Below, one piece after another: positions 16,005 to 24,361 of a stretch of 64,000 nucleotides of DNA. The position numbers were made by a program, and so were the translations under genes. Numbering within the stretch: the first letter of the stretch is position 1; each line of letters begins with the position of its first letter. The notes under the pieces are model-generated. The model saw nothing but the letters and a program-made list of their open reading frames with translations, was not told the DNA's origin and ran no database searches. Source of the stretch: Methanosarcinaceae archaeon (GTDB lineage Archaea > Halobacteriota > Methanosarcinia > Methanosarcinales > Methanosarcinaceae); assembly GCA_030611265.1 (NCBI GenBank), contig JAUWQD010000001.1, positions 1 to 64,000 of the forward strand, written 5' to 3'.

Positions 16005-16469
16005 TTAAGCTTCTGCAAGTCCGCGAATAATGTCGCCACGTGTGATGATTCCGACAAGTGTCTCGCCATCCAATACCGGAAGTCGGTTTACTTTATGTTT
16101 TACCATAATTGATGACGCATCTTCAATTGATCTATCCACGGATATTGTATATACCTCAGATTCCATGATATCCCTGATCGGTTTTGAGCCGATGTCTGTA
16201 AGCATGTGTTTTGTGTCTTCCCAGTTTATCAGTTCCCGAATTGGTATTTCTATTACTTCAAACGGGCTTGGCAGCCATAATCCTCCATGCTCGGGCACTT
16301 CGAGCAATTTCAATACATCTGCTTCGGTTACGATCCCGACAACCTTGCCTTCGTCAACGACAGGGAGCCCGCTTATGTTTTGCTCCTTTAGAATCTGCGC
16401 TGCATTGCTGATCTCATCATCCGGTCTGCACGAAATTACATCTGAATTCATTACATCTTTTACATTCAT
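16005..16469 (-). CDS. CBS-domain pair protein
   Basis: The 154 residues hold two CBS motifs: NVKDVMNSDVISCRPDDEI with ISGLPVVDEG-VVGIVTEAD, and IRDIMESEVYTISVDRSI with VNRLPVLDGE-LVGIITRGDI. Tandem CBS domains bind adenine nucleotides such as AMP or SAM. No enzyme domain is attached, so it may regulate a partner; its neighbour on the transcript is argJ. This is a very common stand-alone architecture in archaea and its exact target is unknown. Confidence 0.9.
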   Translation of the reverse strand: MNVKDVMNSDVISCRPDDEISNAAQILKEQNISGLPVVDEGKVVGIVTEADVLKLLEVPEHGGLWLPSPFEVIEIPIRELINWEDTKHMLTDIGSKPIRDIMESEVYTISVDRSIEDASSIMVKHKVNRLPVLDGETLVGIITRGDIIRGLAEA

Positions 16470-16728
16470 AGCTTCACCTTAGGCTAAGCGCGGGCTGGAA
16501 TAATTGCATCCGTTCCACTTGTTTAATAGTTCTGTTAAGTGGGGTAAGTATTTATTTGTTATCTTGGCAGCATTAGGGAACTGGTCTGTGGGCAAAGTGG
16601 TTGTTTCAGGTGATTTTTGGAGTTGGCGGAAGGTTATTGTGCTTTTTTTTCGTGTTATCAATTTTGAAGAAACGAGTGAATGTTTTACCAATACATTATA
16701 AAACGGCCAAGCATATTATGTAGCAACA

Positions 16729-17904
16729 ATGCTATCCAAAAAAGCCGAGAATATCCCGCCTTTTCATGTAATGGAAGTGCTTGAGAGGGCACAGGAACTT
16801 GAACGCGCAGGGAGAGATATCATCCATCTTGAGATTGGCGAACCTGATTTCCCAACAGCTCAGCATATTTGCGATGCTGCATCCGGCGCGATACAGTCGG
16901 GTGATACAAAATACACCCACAGCCTTGGTCTGCTGGAACTGCGTGAGGCTATTGTGGAATATTACAATAACAAGTTCGGCCTCAGTTTAGTGCCGGAACA
17001 GGTAATCGTGACATCAGGCACGAGTCCGGGATTGCTACTTGTTTTCATGTCTCTTTTGGAACAGGGTGATGAGGTTGTAATGGCGAATCCGTATTATGCC
17101 TGTTATCCGAATTTTGTTAGGTATCTGGATGGCGAACCTGTTTTTGTGCATACCCGTGAGGAGAACGGTTTTAGTTTGGAACCAGATGCTGTGGCACAGA
17201 CGATGAGTTCAAAGACCAAAGCGATCCTTATCAATTCACCGTCCAACCCGACAGGTCATGTGATGTCGTCTGCGACACTGCAAGGTCTGGCAAAAGTTGC
17301 CAATGATGTTTCAGACTCCGACTCTGGTTCCATATCAAATCCAGTCCCAATCATCTCGGATGAGATATATCAGGGTCTGGTTTATGGTGCAGAAGACCAC
17401 ACTATTTTGGAGTACACTGACAATGCTTTTGTGCTGAATGGCTTTTCGAAGTTATACGCCATGACAGGATGGAGGCTTGGTTACCTGATCGCACCGCTCG
17501 AGTATATTAGGCCCTTGCAAAATATCCAGCAGAATTTCTTCATCTGCGCCAACAGTTTTGTCCAGCATGCCGGGGTGGCAGCCCTTCGCGGACCGCAGGA
17601 GCATGTGAGGAAAATGGTGGCAACCTACGACAAACGGCGCAGGTACATGTTAAAGCGCCTTCGTGAGATCGGATTCAAGGTCAGGAGCGAGCCGGATGGT
17701 GCGTATTATATCCTTGCCGATGCGCGCGAGTTTGGCTCGGATTCGCTTGAACTTAGCAGACGCATTTTGGAAGATGCTGACGTTGCGGTTACGCCCGGGA
17801 TTGATTTCGGGGGCGGGGCGGAAGGGTATTTGCGCTTTTCTTATGCTAGTGGTCTGGAGAATATTGAAGAAGGGATGAGGCGGATCGAGGAGTTTTTGTT
17901 GTAG
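16729..17904 (+). CDS. Class I/II PLP-dependent aminotransferase
   Basis: The 391 residues show the family motifs: IIHLEIGEPDFPT near 31-43, NSPSNPTG at 169-176, DEIYQGLVY at 211-219 and the PLP Lys K241 in LNGFSKLYAMTGWRLGY. C-terminal R in GYLRFSYA binds the substrate carboxylate. It is most like archaeal aspartate or broad-range aminotransferases; substrate cannot be fixed from sequence. A short low-complexity insert (DVSDSDSGSISN) lies near 193-204. It starts opposite to the CBS/argJ unit, with a TATA-like CATTATAAAAC at about 16694. Confidence 0.9.
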   Translation: MLSKKAENIPPFHVMEVLERAQELERAGRDIIHLEIGEPDFPTAQHICDAASGAIQSGDTKYTHSLGLLELREAIVEYYNNKFGLSLVPEQVIVTSGTSPGLLLVFMSLLEQGDEVVMANPYYACYPNFVRYLDGEPVFVHTREENGFSLEPDAVAQTMSSKTKAILINSPSNPTGHVMSSATLQGLAKVANDVSDSDSGSISNPVPIISDEIYQGLVYGAEDHTILEYTDNAFVLNGFSKLYAMTGWRLGYLIAPLEYIRPLQNIQQNFFICANSFVQHAGVAALRGPQEHVRKMVATYDKRRRYMLKRLREIGFKVRSEPDGAYYILADAREFGSDSLELSRRILEDADVAVTPGIDFGGGAEGYLRFSYASGLENIEEGMRRIEEFLL

Positions 17905-17906
17905 GA

Positions 17907-18000
17907 ATTTGGTACAACGATTATAATAAACGCTATACAAATAATTATGAAATCAATGCATTCTACCTTATTATTAAGGAGCGCAGAGGATTAGAAAATT
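17907..18000 (+). repeat. Direct repeat of the island, left copy
   Basis: The stretch from TTTGGTACAACGATTATAAT to ATTAAGGAGCG, then GATTAGAAAATT matches 19136-19230 in order and spacing with scattered changes. The ATTATTAAGGAGCG(C/T)AGAG block is the best-kept part. The copies bracket the RelE pair and the transposon-end scrap. Confidence 0.75.
17911..17939. promoter_or_regulatory. 29-bp palindrome, copy 1
   Basis: GGTACAACGATTATAATAAA with CGCTATACAA is a slightly decayed copy of the 29-bp palindrome centred on ATTATAATAAT seen intact at 20648-20676. It lies 6 bases after the aminotransferase stop, within the left direct repeat. Confidence 0.6.
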
Positions 18001-18004
18001 TGTA

Positions 18005-18077
18005 TTTGTATAGCTGTGTAAATGAGTTCGTTCTATCTGCAACTAAGACCGATACGAACGCCGCAGGCGGCACGTTC
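18005..18077 (+). repeat. GCCGCAGGCGGC repeat block, left copy
   Basis: TTTGTATAGCTG, then GTAAATGAG, then AACTAAGACCGATACGAACG and CCGCAGGCGG. The same order of blocks recurs at about 20735-20832. It lies on the outer side of the island. Confidence 0.6.
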
Positions 18078-18184
18078 CACTCCTACTAACCACACACATT
18101 CACAAAATACGCAGTTCCTACGTGGAGCAATCCGCACAAATACAAATATGCTGAAGGCGAGCGAAACTTCTATGTGTTTGTACA

Positions 18185-18264
18185 ATGTGTGTGCAGACCA
18201 ATGCGTATGCAGGAAAACGTGTATGCAGGTAAATGCGTGTGTCGGCAAGTGCTTATGCAGGCAA
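18185..18264 (+). repeat. Tandem array of five 16-bp units
   Basis: Units ATGTGTGTGCAGACCA, ATGCGTATGCAGGAAA, ACGTGTATGCAGGTAA, ATGCGTGTGTCGGCAA and GTGCTTATGCAGGCAA follow without gaps, with a partial sixth after them. Sixteen is not a multiple of three, so the Cys-rich reading frames crossing it are products of the repeat and not proteins. Function unknown. Confidence 0.8.
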
Positions 18265-18473
18265 GTGTTGAGGGAACGTGCCGCGCTGCACGCGCGTGGT
18301 AACACCGTTTTAATCCTGAGCTTGTTGAAACGCCTGCGCTACAACAGTGCACTGGCTAAACAAATACAAAAATTTTATTCTCTACTCAATGCATAGACAA
18401 CTGGTATACTATCGAGTATTTCTATCTAAATCCTCTATCACAAATACCGACAGAATTGCAGTGATATAATCCA

Positions 18474-18740
18474 TTAATATTTCCGGTAGATCTTGCTCCG
18501 GTGTCCAGTTTCCATAACCATTATCAACAGGCGGTTATCTTGTATGTCCAAGATTACCCTGTATTCACCAACACGGTGCGTGTAGAGTGGGTGACGTTTA
18601 GTCCCCTCGATCTTTTTAGAATATGAATAAGGATTGTCCTTAATGCTATTGATCGATAGGATGATATTTTGTGCAGTATCCAGAGGAAGTTTTTTGAGAT
18701 CCTTTTTTGCTTTTGAGGTATACTCGACTCTATAACTCAT
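18474..18740 (-). CDS. RelE/ParE-family toxin
   Basis: The 88 residues match the small RelE-like fold: YRVEYTSKAKKDLKKL at the start, NPYSYSKKIEGTKRHPLY in the middle, then YRVILDIQDNRLLIMVMETGHRSKIY with the basic and aromatic residues used to cut mRNA on ribosomes. The end KIYRKY is typical. It overlaps the antitoxin gene by four bases (ATGA). The pair lies within a repeat-bounded island. Confidence 0.88.
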   Translation of the reverse strand: MSYRVEYTSKAKKDLKKLPLDTAQNIILSINSIKDNPYSYSKKIEGTKRHPLYTHRVGEYRVILDIQDNRLLIMVMETGHRSKIYRKY

Positions 18741-18973
18741 AGCAGATCAAACTCTTTCATGATATCTTCTTCTGTGTGCAGGCGACCGTGTTTAATATCT
18801 TCAAGTGCCTCTTCTATTCCATGTATCGCTTCATCACTAAGTGTTTCATTATCGATAGCCATATTTGCCAATCTATCTACAACGGAACTATATGATTCAC
18901 GCGGATCACGTTTTAGGGATGTTAGTATGTCCTTCACTCTGGGGTCGATGCAGATTGTGGTGGTAGCTGTCAT
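18737..18973 (-). CDS. Ribbon-helix-helix-type antitoxin
   Basis: The 78 residues begin MTATTTICIDPRVKDILTSL, a beta strand and helix like archaeal RHH/DUF7557 antitoxins. ESYSSVVDRLANMA is the second helix. An acidic tail, EDIKHGRLHTEEDIMKEFDLL, would bind the RelE toxin encoded by the next gene. As for other such pairs it probably represses its own promoter; a repeated CATATAG/CTATATG pattern lies just upstream at 18974-19010. Confidence 0.82.
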   Translation of the reverse strand: MTATTTICIDPRVKDILTSLKRDPRESYSSVVDRLANMAIDNETLSDEAIHGIEEALEDIKHGRLHTEEDIMKEFDLL

Positions 18974-19037
18974 ATAGTATCATATGGGGACATATAGATA
19001 ATATATGTTTTGGCATGGACAAACCTCTCTGTCAGAC

Positions 19038-19099
19038 ATTTATCCGAATGAAGCAGAAGACTCCTTCATCACCGCATAGCGGTAGGGAGGTGGTTCACG
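19038..19099 (+). mobile_element. Possible solo right end of an IS200/IS605-type element, copy B
   Basis: ATTTATCCGAATGAAGCAGA, GACTCC, a hairpin of ACCGC with GCGGT, then GGGAGGTGGTTCAC. This is the same block as 5270-5331 in the other orientation. GGTGGTTCAC at the 3' edge resembles the end of tnpB-associated guide RNA scaffolds in archaea. No tnpA or tnpB reading frame remains. Confidence 0.45.
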
Positions 19100-19135
19100 C
19101 AGGTGCATCTATATGTTCGATTGCACCATTTATCA

Positions 19136-19230
19136 TTTTGGTGCAACTATTATAATAATAGTTATACCAAAAACTGCTAAACAAAGCTTTCGACTTCATT
19201 ATTAAGGAGCGTAGAGAATTAGAAAATTAT
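19136..19230 (+). repeat. Direct repeat of the island, right copy
   Basis: Matches 17907-18000 in order and spacing: palindrome, then CATTATTAAGGAGCG, then GAATTAGAAAATTAT. It ends about 30 bases before the stop of the ATPase gene. Confidence 0.75.
19140..19168. promoter_or_regulatory. 29-bp palindrome, copy 2
   Basis: GGTGCAACTATTATAATAAT followed by AGTTATACC, nearly perfectly self-complementary. It is located downstream of the ATPase gene, inside the right direct repeat. Confidence 0.65.
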
Positions 19231-19263
19231 CGGACTGTTGCCACAAGAGCAGATCAGAATCCA

Positions 19264-20655
19264 TCAAAGATGTAAATCTTCCAGATCAAACACAAAAAAA
19301 CCTTTTTCTCTCAGCACATCTTTTCCTTTAATTGTTTTTGCGATAAGACCAAAATGTTCCACTCTATCGATTTTGTTCCATTTGACAAACGTGGATTTCT
19401 CCTTCAGTTTCTCCATAATTCTCAATGAATCTCTCAAAGAAAGTGATTTCCATTTACATTCAATGAACATGATATCTTTTGTTTCATCGTTTGTAGCAAG
19501 AAGGTCGATCTCTATTTCCTTATGCCACCATTTGTGAATATCTGTATATTCAATTGGAAGAGTAAGATGCCCCAATCCAATCATCTTTTCAACAAGATAC
19601 TCAAATCTTCTTCCGGAATAACTGCTAAACTCTCGTTTAATCTTTTCCAATACGACCTCTTTGTTTCCAAGTTCAAGTTTATCGCGGTTGCTGTAGACGA
19701 ACTTAAACCAGAAATCAAAGTACTCGTCACTGATAACATATATTCCGCCCTTTCTTTTATGGAGCGGCAAAATATGTCGTATTATACGCAGATTCTCCAA
19801 TGTGTTCAAATATTTTGACAGGTTCGATTTATCCATGTTAGTGGCAGAATGAAGTTTACCAAGAGAATTATATCCAAGTGACAACTTTTTGAGTATAAGT
19901 GCATAAATCCACTGCTCGCGAAACTCTTGTTTCAGTAAAAAGTCGCCCTCTTCATACAAGTACTTCCCTTTGGACAAAATGAGATATTCAATGTTCTCAA
20001 AAACATCTTTTTCATTATCCCACTGCACAAGATACGCCGGAATTCCTCCAAGAACAAAAAATGTGTTCATTAGACTCTCTCTGTCGTAATTCGGCATGAA
20101 TTCCTTTAGAGACTCCAGATGCAATTCTGTGACTTCCCACTGCCCGGTTCTTCTGCCGTAAAGCGGTGACTTATACCCTAAAACTTCTGTTTGCATTAAA
20201 CTGACACTTGAGCCGCAAAGAATCACCATGATGTTTTTTGTTTTAAGTATCTGGTCCCAGATGTTCTGGAATAACGAAGGGACAGCACGATCAATTTCTA
20301 TCAAATACGAGAATTCATCAATTGCAATTATTGTTTTTGTGTCATCCATACTATTATCAAGAAATTCTGCAAGAGTCCTGAAAAAATCTAGCCATGAACT
20401 GGATTCAATTTTTGAGAATAGCGGTATGTCTAATTGTTCGGCAATGCTTCTCTTAAACTCTGTCATATTCTCATAAGTTGTATCTTTTGATGCAAGGCAG
20501 TATGCCGCTTTTTTATTTTCAATGAACTTTTGAATAAGTTCTGTTTTCCCAACCCGTCTTCTGCCATAAAGAACTATAAATTCAGAATAATCACTTTTGT
20601 AACAATTCTCAAGAAACTCAAGTTCTCTCTCACGATTTACAAACTTTGGTATCAT
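19264..20655 (-). CDS. AAA-family ATPase with nuclease-like C-terminus (DUF234 type)
   Basis: The 463 residues begin with a P-loop ATPase: Walker A GRRRVGKT at 31-38, Walker B IIAIDEFSYLI near 110, and LCGSSVSLM as sensor-like motif. A winged-helix segment follows (LGKLHSATNMDKSNLSKYL). The C-terminal part is a DUF234/PD-(D/E)XK-like fold with EIDLLATND and IMFIECKWK (D, E-x-K). Such archaeal ATPases are numerous and of unknown role. Its ATG lies inside a 29-bp palindrome that has two more copies nearby, which suggests repression by its own product or by a dedicated factor. Confidence 0.85.
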   Translation of the reverse strand: MIPKFVNRERELEFLENCYKSDYSEFIVLYGRRRVGKTELIQKFIENKKAAYCLASKDTTYENMTEFKRSIAEQLDIPLFSKIESSSWLDFFRTLAEFLDNSMDDTKTIIAIDEFSYLIEIDRAVPSLFQNIWDQILKTKNIMVILCGSSVSLMQTEVLGYKSPLYGRRTGQWEVTELHLESLKEFMPNYDRESLMNTFFVLGGIPAYLVQWDNEKDVFENIEYLILSKGKYLYEEGDFLLKQEFREQWIYALILKKLSLGYNSLGKLHSATNMDKSNLSKYLNTLENLRIIRHILPLHKRKGGIYVISDEYFDFWFKFVYSNRDKLELGNKEVVLEKIKREFSSYSGRRFEYLVEKMIGLGHLTLPIEYTDIHKWWHKEIEIDLLATNDETKDIMFIECKWKSLSLRDSLRIMEKLKEKSTFVKWNKIDRVEHFGLIAKTIKGKDVLREKGFFVFDLEDLHL

Positions 20656-20676
20656 GATTATAATAATCGTTGTACC
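20648..20676. promoter_or_regulatory. 29-bp palindrome over the ATPase start, copy 3
   Basis: Minus strand GGTACAACGATTATTATAAT, then CATGATACC. It includes the TATA-like ATTATTATAAT and the ATG of the ATPase gene, so a protein bound here would block transcription or the start region. Related copies are at 17911 and 19140. Confidence 0.7.
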
Positions 20677-20734
20677 AATATTTATGTATTGTCATTCAAA
20701 CAATTGCATTTTTTCAGCCCGCGTATCAGCTAAA

Positions 20735-20945
20735 AAAGCTGTATTTGTATAGTTGTTGTAAGATAACTTCGTAAATGAGATATTTTAATCTGAAACTAAA
20801 ACCAACATAACCGCCGCAGGCGGCGTATTTCCACACTACTGACCCGCGAAAATCCTTTATGACGTTCGGATCAATCGTAATTGTTAATTAAATGTGAAAA
20901 TATGATGATTTCATCGTTGATGGAAGAACACGCCGCCTGCGGCGG
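20735..20945. repeat. GCCGCAGGCGGC repeat block with inverted partner
   Basis: TTTGTATAGTTG, GTAAATGAG, then CCGCCGCAGGCGGCG at 20811-20825 repeats the block at 18005-18077. A perfect inverted match, CGCCGCCTGCGGCGG, lies at 20931-20945, so the 135-base stretch could form a stem-loop. Nothing else was seen up to 21015. Confidence 0.7.
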
Positions 20946-21015
20946 ATTGCCTCGGAATTAAAACGACCCATACAAATACAAAAAGCGTATCGAAATTATT
21001 ACGGCTTAAAATTGG

Positions 21016-21906
21016 TCATATCAACTTCGGACCACACGAACTAACACTATACTCCAAAACCTCACCAACATTTTCCATCGCCTCGCGCACCCCATTTTCA
21101 TTCTCCTCGGTCGCGATCGCAAACACCGTATCCCCGAGCATTGCCTGTGAAGCCATACCGCCGGCAGATTCCACACTTTCAATGATACCCAGCGCACGTT
21201 CACTCACAAGTCCTGTCTCAATTGCGAATTCTCTGGACTGTATCATGAAATTCTCAATCGTGGGTGCCTTGAGAAGTGCCTTTAATGCCTCCCTGCCTGC
21301 TGAATTTATCTGGCGGACAGCGCGCGTATCCTCAAGCACAGACTTTGTAGATATCTCACCCAAAACAATGCACAAGACCTTGTAGTCACTCGCAGGAATG
21401 CGGTCAACTTCACCAAATGGCGGTGCGCCCGCGCGCGTCCGTATCACGATCCCGCCATGTAATTGTGCTATCACATCACCCAGTCCGCTTCCGTTTTTCA
21501 CTTCCGCCACATGCGCGGTCTCTGTCAACTGCTCTGCGGTGAGGTCAAGTGACAGCGCGCGGTTCAGTGCGTATGCTGCACCCAATGCACCGGCACCGGA
21601 TGCACCGAATCCGCATCCTATTGGGATATCTGCCGTGCTCTCGACCATGACAGATGCATTGGTCAACATCTCAACAACAGTATGTATCGCTCCTTCTTGC
21701 ACAATTGAGCCATTCAACTTTACTGTGGTCTGGTCTATCAATCCGTCTACCATAACGCTGGTCTCGACACCGCGATCAAGCACAATGCCGCATCCTGTCG
21801 AACCCATGCGGCGCGGGTCATCATTAGTATGTATCTCAAAAAAGCCTGTAATATGTGCAGGTGCAAACGCTCTCGACATGACTGTGCCTTTCAATGAAGG
21901 CATCAT
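21016..21906 (-). CDS. Pantoate kinase
   Basis: Archaeal pantoate kinase (PoK) phosphorylates pantoate in CoA synthesis, replacing the bacterial pantothenate kinase order. The 296-residue GHMP-family protein has SRAFAPAHITGFFEIH near the start, the nucleotide loop PIGCGFGASGAGALGAAYA, NGSGLGDVIAQLHGG, and a GHMP C-terminal GDTVFAIA. Its ATG overlaps the coaBC stop (ATGA); an in-frame ATG at 21879 is an alternative. Co-location with coaBC makes the role nearly certain. Confidence 0.9.
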   Translation of the reverse strand: MMPSLKGTVMSRAFAPAHITGFFEIHTNDDPRRMGSTGCGIVLDRGVETSVMVDGLIDQTTVKLNGSIVQEGAIHTVVEMLTNASVMVESTADIPIGCGFGASGAGALGAAYALNRALSLDLTAEQLTETAHVAEVKNGSGLGDVIAQLHGGIVIRTRAGAPPFGEVDRIPASDYKVLCIVLGEISTKSVLEDTRAVRQINSAGREALKALLKAPTIENFMIQSREFAIETGLVSERALGIIESVESAGGMASQAMLGDTVFAIATEENENGVREAMENVGEVLEYSVSSCGPKLI

Positions 21907-23153
21907 GACTCTCCCTTTGCCTCGAATATTTCATACAATTCATCAAGTAGCGCACATGCGATGAAATGTTTTTTACCACTCATGTGTAAAGGTTTGAGAA
22001 CTTCCCTGCCAATTATGTAAACCTCATTCTCGTCAGCACCTATCCCACCTTTGCCGACCTCATTTGCTACGATCATATCAAGTTTAGATTCATTAAGAGT
22101 ATTCCAAGCACGTTCCATCAATTCATCAGGTGTCACACCAGTCTCGGCTTTGAATCCGGTTATAACAAGTCCGGGATGTTTTTCGCGGGCTTCCTTTATC
22201 AGTTTTCGGGTAGGTTTGAACTTAAGGACAAGTTTCTCTCCGGACTTGATCTTACTGGATGCAGCATCGATGGTATAATCAGATATCGCTGCCGCGCTGA
22301 TAAGGGCATTATATCCTCTTTCAAGTTCAGCCAGTACCGCATCGGTCATATCATTGGCACTTTCAGCAAAGATCTCTTTAATTCCCGGGATCCCAAGACG
22401 GTTCTTGTGGACAATGGTCACATCTGCACCGCGCCTGTACGCTTCAAATGCGATCTCAATACCGGTTTTTCCAGATGATCGGTTTGTCAATATTCGAATC
22501 GGGTCGATCGATTCAGCATTCGCACCGCTTGTAACTATGATCCGCTTACCTGCGAGATTCCGGTTTCCAAGTGCACGCTCGGCACTCAGCACGATCATCT
22601 CGTTCGTTGCGAGTTTCGCGATCCCTTCCTCAAGACGAGGATCAATGAACGTAACACCCCATTCCTTCATTTTCTCGATATTCGCGGTAACAGCCGGATG
22701 GTTATACATTGCCCCGTGCATAGCCGGAACCACGATCACAGGGATATTTGAACCGATCGCAGTTGTTGCGAACGTTGTAACAGGCGTATCATCGATGCCC
22801 TGTGCTATCTTTCCGATTGTATTCGCTGTAGCCGGTGCGATCAACAGCAGGTCTGCACGTCCCTTTAGTCCGCAGAATTCGACATGCTCAATCTTTCCTG
22901 TCAGTTTTGTAATAACGTCGTTCCCTGTTGCATAACCAAGTGCATCCGGGTGGATGATACGCTCTGCTGCAGGGGTGGTCACAGCATAGACATCGGCACC
23001 GTTGCGTATAAATTCTCTTGCAAGTTCGACAATACGCACGGCTGCAATACTGCCTGTCACTCCGATCACAATCGTTTTGCCGACAAGTGATCTACTTTTT
23101 TGCTCTTTGATCCAGAGTGTAGGATGTGAACTAATATTGGTCATTGCACACAT
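21903..23153 (-). CDS. coaBC: Phosphopantothenoylcysteine decarboxylase / phosphopantothenate-cysteine ligase
   Basis: The fused enzyme joins cysteine to 4'-phosphopantothenate (CoaB) and decarboxylates the product (CoaC). The CoaC part (about 20-200) has IVIGVTGSIAAVR, the FMN-binding VDVYAVTTPAA-like strand, APATANTIGKIAQGI and PAMHGAMYNHPAV with the active-site His. The CoaB part has VTSGANAESIDPIRILTNRSSGKTG and the KIKS-GEKLVLKFKPT stretch that covers the active-site Lys. The 416 residues fit. It is upstream of pantoate kinase in one unit, divergent from the Vms1-like gene. Confidence 0.95.
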   Translation of the reverse strand: MCAMTNISSHPTLWIKEQKSRSLVGKTIVIGVTGSIAAVRIVELAREFIRNGADVYAVTTPAAERIIHPDALGYATGNDVITKLTGKIEHVEFCGLKGRADLLLIAPATANTIGKIAQGIDDTPVTTFATTAIGSNIPVIVVPAMHGAMYNHPAVTANIEKMKEWGVTFIDPRLEEGIAKLATNEMIVLSAERALGNRNLAGKRIIVTSGANAESIDPIRILTNRSSGKTGIEIAFEAYRRGADVTIVHKNRLGIPGIKEIFAESANDMTDAVLAELERGYNALISAAAISDYTIDAASSKIKSGEKLVLKFKPTRKLIKEAREKHPGLVITGFKAETGVTPDELMERAWNTLNESKLDMIVANEVGKGGIGADENEVYIIGREVLKPLHMSGKKHFIACALLDELYEIFEAKGES

Positions 23154-23279
23154 TTTGGTATTATACTAATAAGTAGATTGCCATAATATCTGCAAAGCAA
23201 GCAACAAAAACCAAAAAACAATATTCGTGGTGTGAAAATAAGCATAATATTTATTGGATGAATTATAACTTTAGACATA

Positions 23280-24311
23280 ATGATTGAAAAGGAAAAAGTT
23301 ATCGATAATTTCAATGTCCTTTTTGGAAAGATATCAGGTAAGGATAAACTTGAAGACCAGGTGGACATGTTACAATCTCACATTGTCGAACTTGAAATTG
23401 ATATTAAACGACTTCAAACCCGGCTTGGAAAGAGAGATCACATATCAAAGAACTCGGTTTCTGCAAAACAGGAAATTGAGTATAAGTTAAATGAAGCGAA
23501 CATAAAGATCGAAACGCTGATGCATGAGCGCAATGAACTGAAAAAAGAAGCATCGGGTCACATTCGATTCAGGGGTATGGATACTCTCAACCCTCAGAGA
23601 TTTTCGGAATACCTTTCCCAGTTAAAATCTCTAAAATCCGATTCAGAAACACTCATCACAACGTATATCCCAAAGGGGCAGTCATTATCCGACCTTAAAA
23701 ACTCAAACGATATTGTAGAACAAATTGATGAAAACAGCCAACATTTGCTGGGCAAGATCGATTCCCAAACCGGTTACATGCTTTTCTATGATACATTTGG
23801 CATGGTACGTGAAGCTGTTGCACCGGTTTTACCATTAAAGGATCCGGTGTTTAAATTCGGGAAGACATTTGACGTCAAGAAACTAAAACATATGGCAGAC
23901 AAAGATGTTGGTGTTTGTGTAGTAATTGTGCATGCAGGCGAATCTTTTCTGGGTTTTGCACCTGATAAGAAAAGATTTGAAAAACATCAGATCGTAAGAA
24001 GCAGTGTGAAAGCAAAGCATACAAAAGGAGGATTTAGCCAGAGAAGGTTTGAAAAACTCCGGGATGAAGATATCGCACATCATATTGAAAAGGTGCGAAA
24101 AATTATCAAGAAAGTGCTTGATGATGATGTTGATGTCAACAACATAGATTACATAATTACAGGCGGAGATCAGCAATTGGTTAAACATGTTATGGATGGT
24201 CTGGCAGATGACATTCCTGTGATCGAAAAGACCATGGATGTAAAGATCGAGAAACACAATACCGATGCAATTCTGAAAAATGCACTAAGCAGTCGCAGAT
24301 ATTTGCTTTAG
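23280..24311 (+). CDS. Vms1/ANKZF1-like peptidyl-tRNA hydrolase (archaeal VLRF1)
   Basis: The 343 residues hold a coiled coil at about 20-95 and an eRF1-like domain at about 120-343. The catalytic loop reads HTKGGFSQRRFEKLRDED, with Gln254 in the place of the Gln of GGQ in release factors; GGxSQRR is the form seen in Vms1-like release factor 1 proteins. DPVFKFGKTF, VHAGESFLGF and YIITGGDQQLVKHVM are also of this family. It would release chains from tRNA on stalled large ribosomal subunits. It is divergent from coaBC and followed by two more genes on the same strand. Confidence 0.85.
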   Translation: MIEKEKVIDNFNVLFGKISGKDKLEDQVDMLQSHIVELEIDIKRLQTRLGKRDHISKNSVSAKQEIEYKLNEANIKIETLMHERNELKKEASGHIRFRGMDTLNPQRFSEYLSQLKSLKSDSETLITTYIPKGQSLSDLKNSNDIVEQIDENSQHLLGKIDSQTGYMLFYDTFGMVREAVAPVLPLKDPVFKFGKTFDVKKLKHMADKDVGVCVVIVHAGESFLGFAPDKKRFEKHQIVRSSVKAKHTKGGFSQRRFEKLRDEDIAHHIEKVRKIIKKVLDDDVDVNNIDYIITGGDQQLVKHVMDGLADDIPVIEKTMDVKIEKHNTDAILKNALSSRRYLL

Positions 24312-24361
24312 GAATATCATTGGCATAGATTGAATGATAAAGGACTGGATGAACAATTATC

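Noticed and set aside
18185-18264. Possible CRISPR or iteron origin
   Set aside because: Units are contiguous without spacers, and there is no replication gene in the window.
18022-18396. Cys-rich frames on both strands across the tandem array
   Set aside because: The Cys pattern comes from the 16-bp repeat, whose length is not a multiple of three; there is no start signal.
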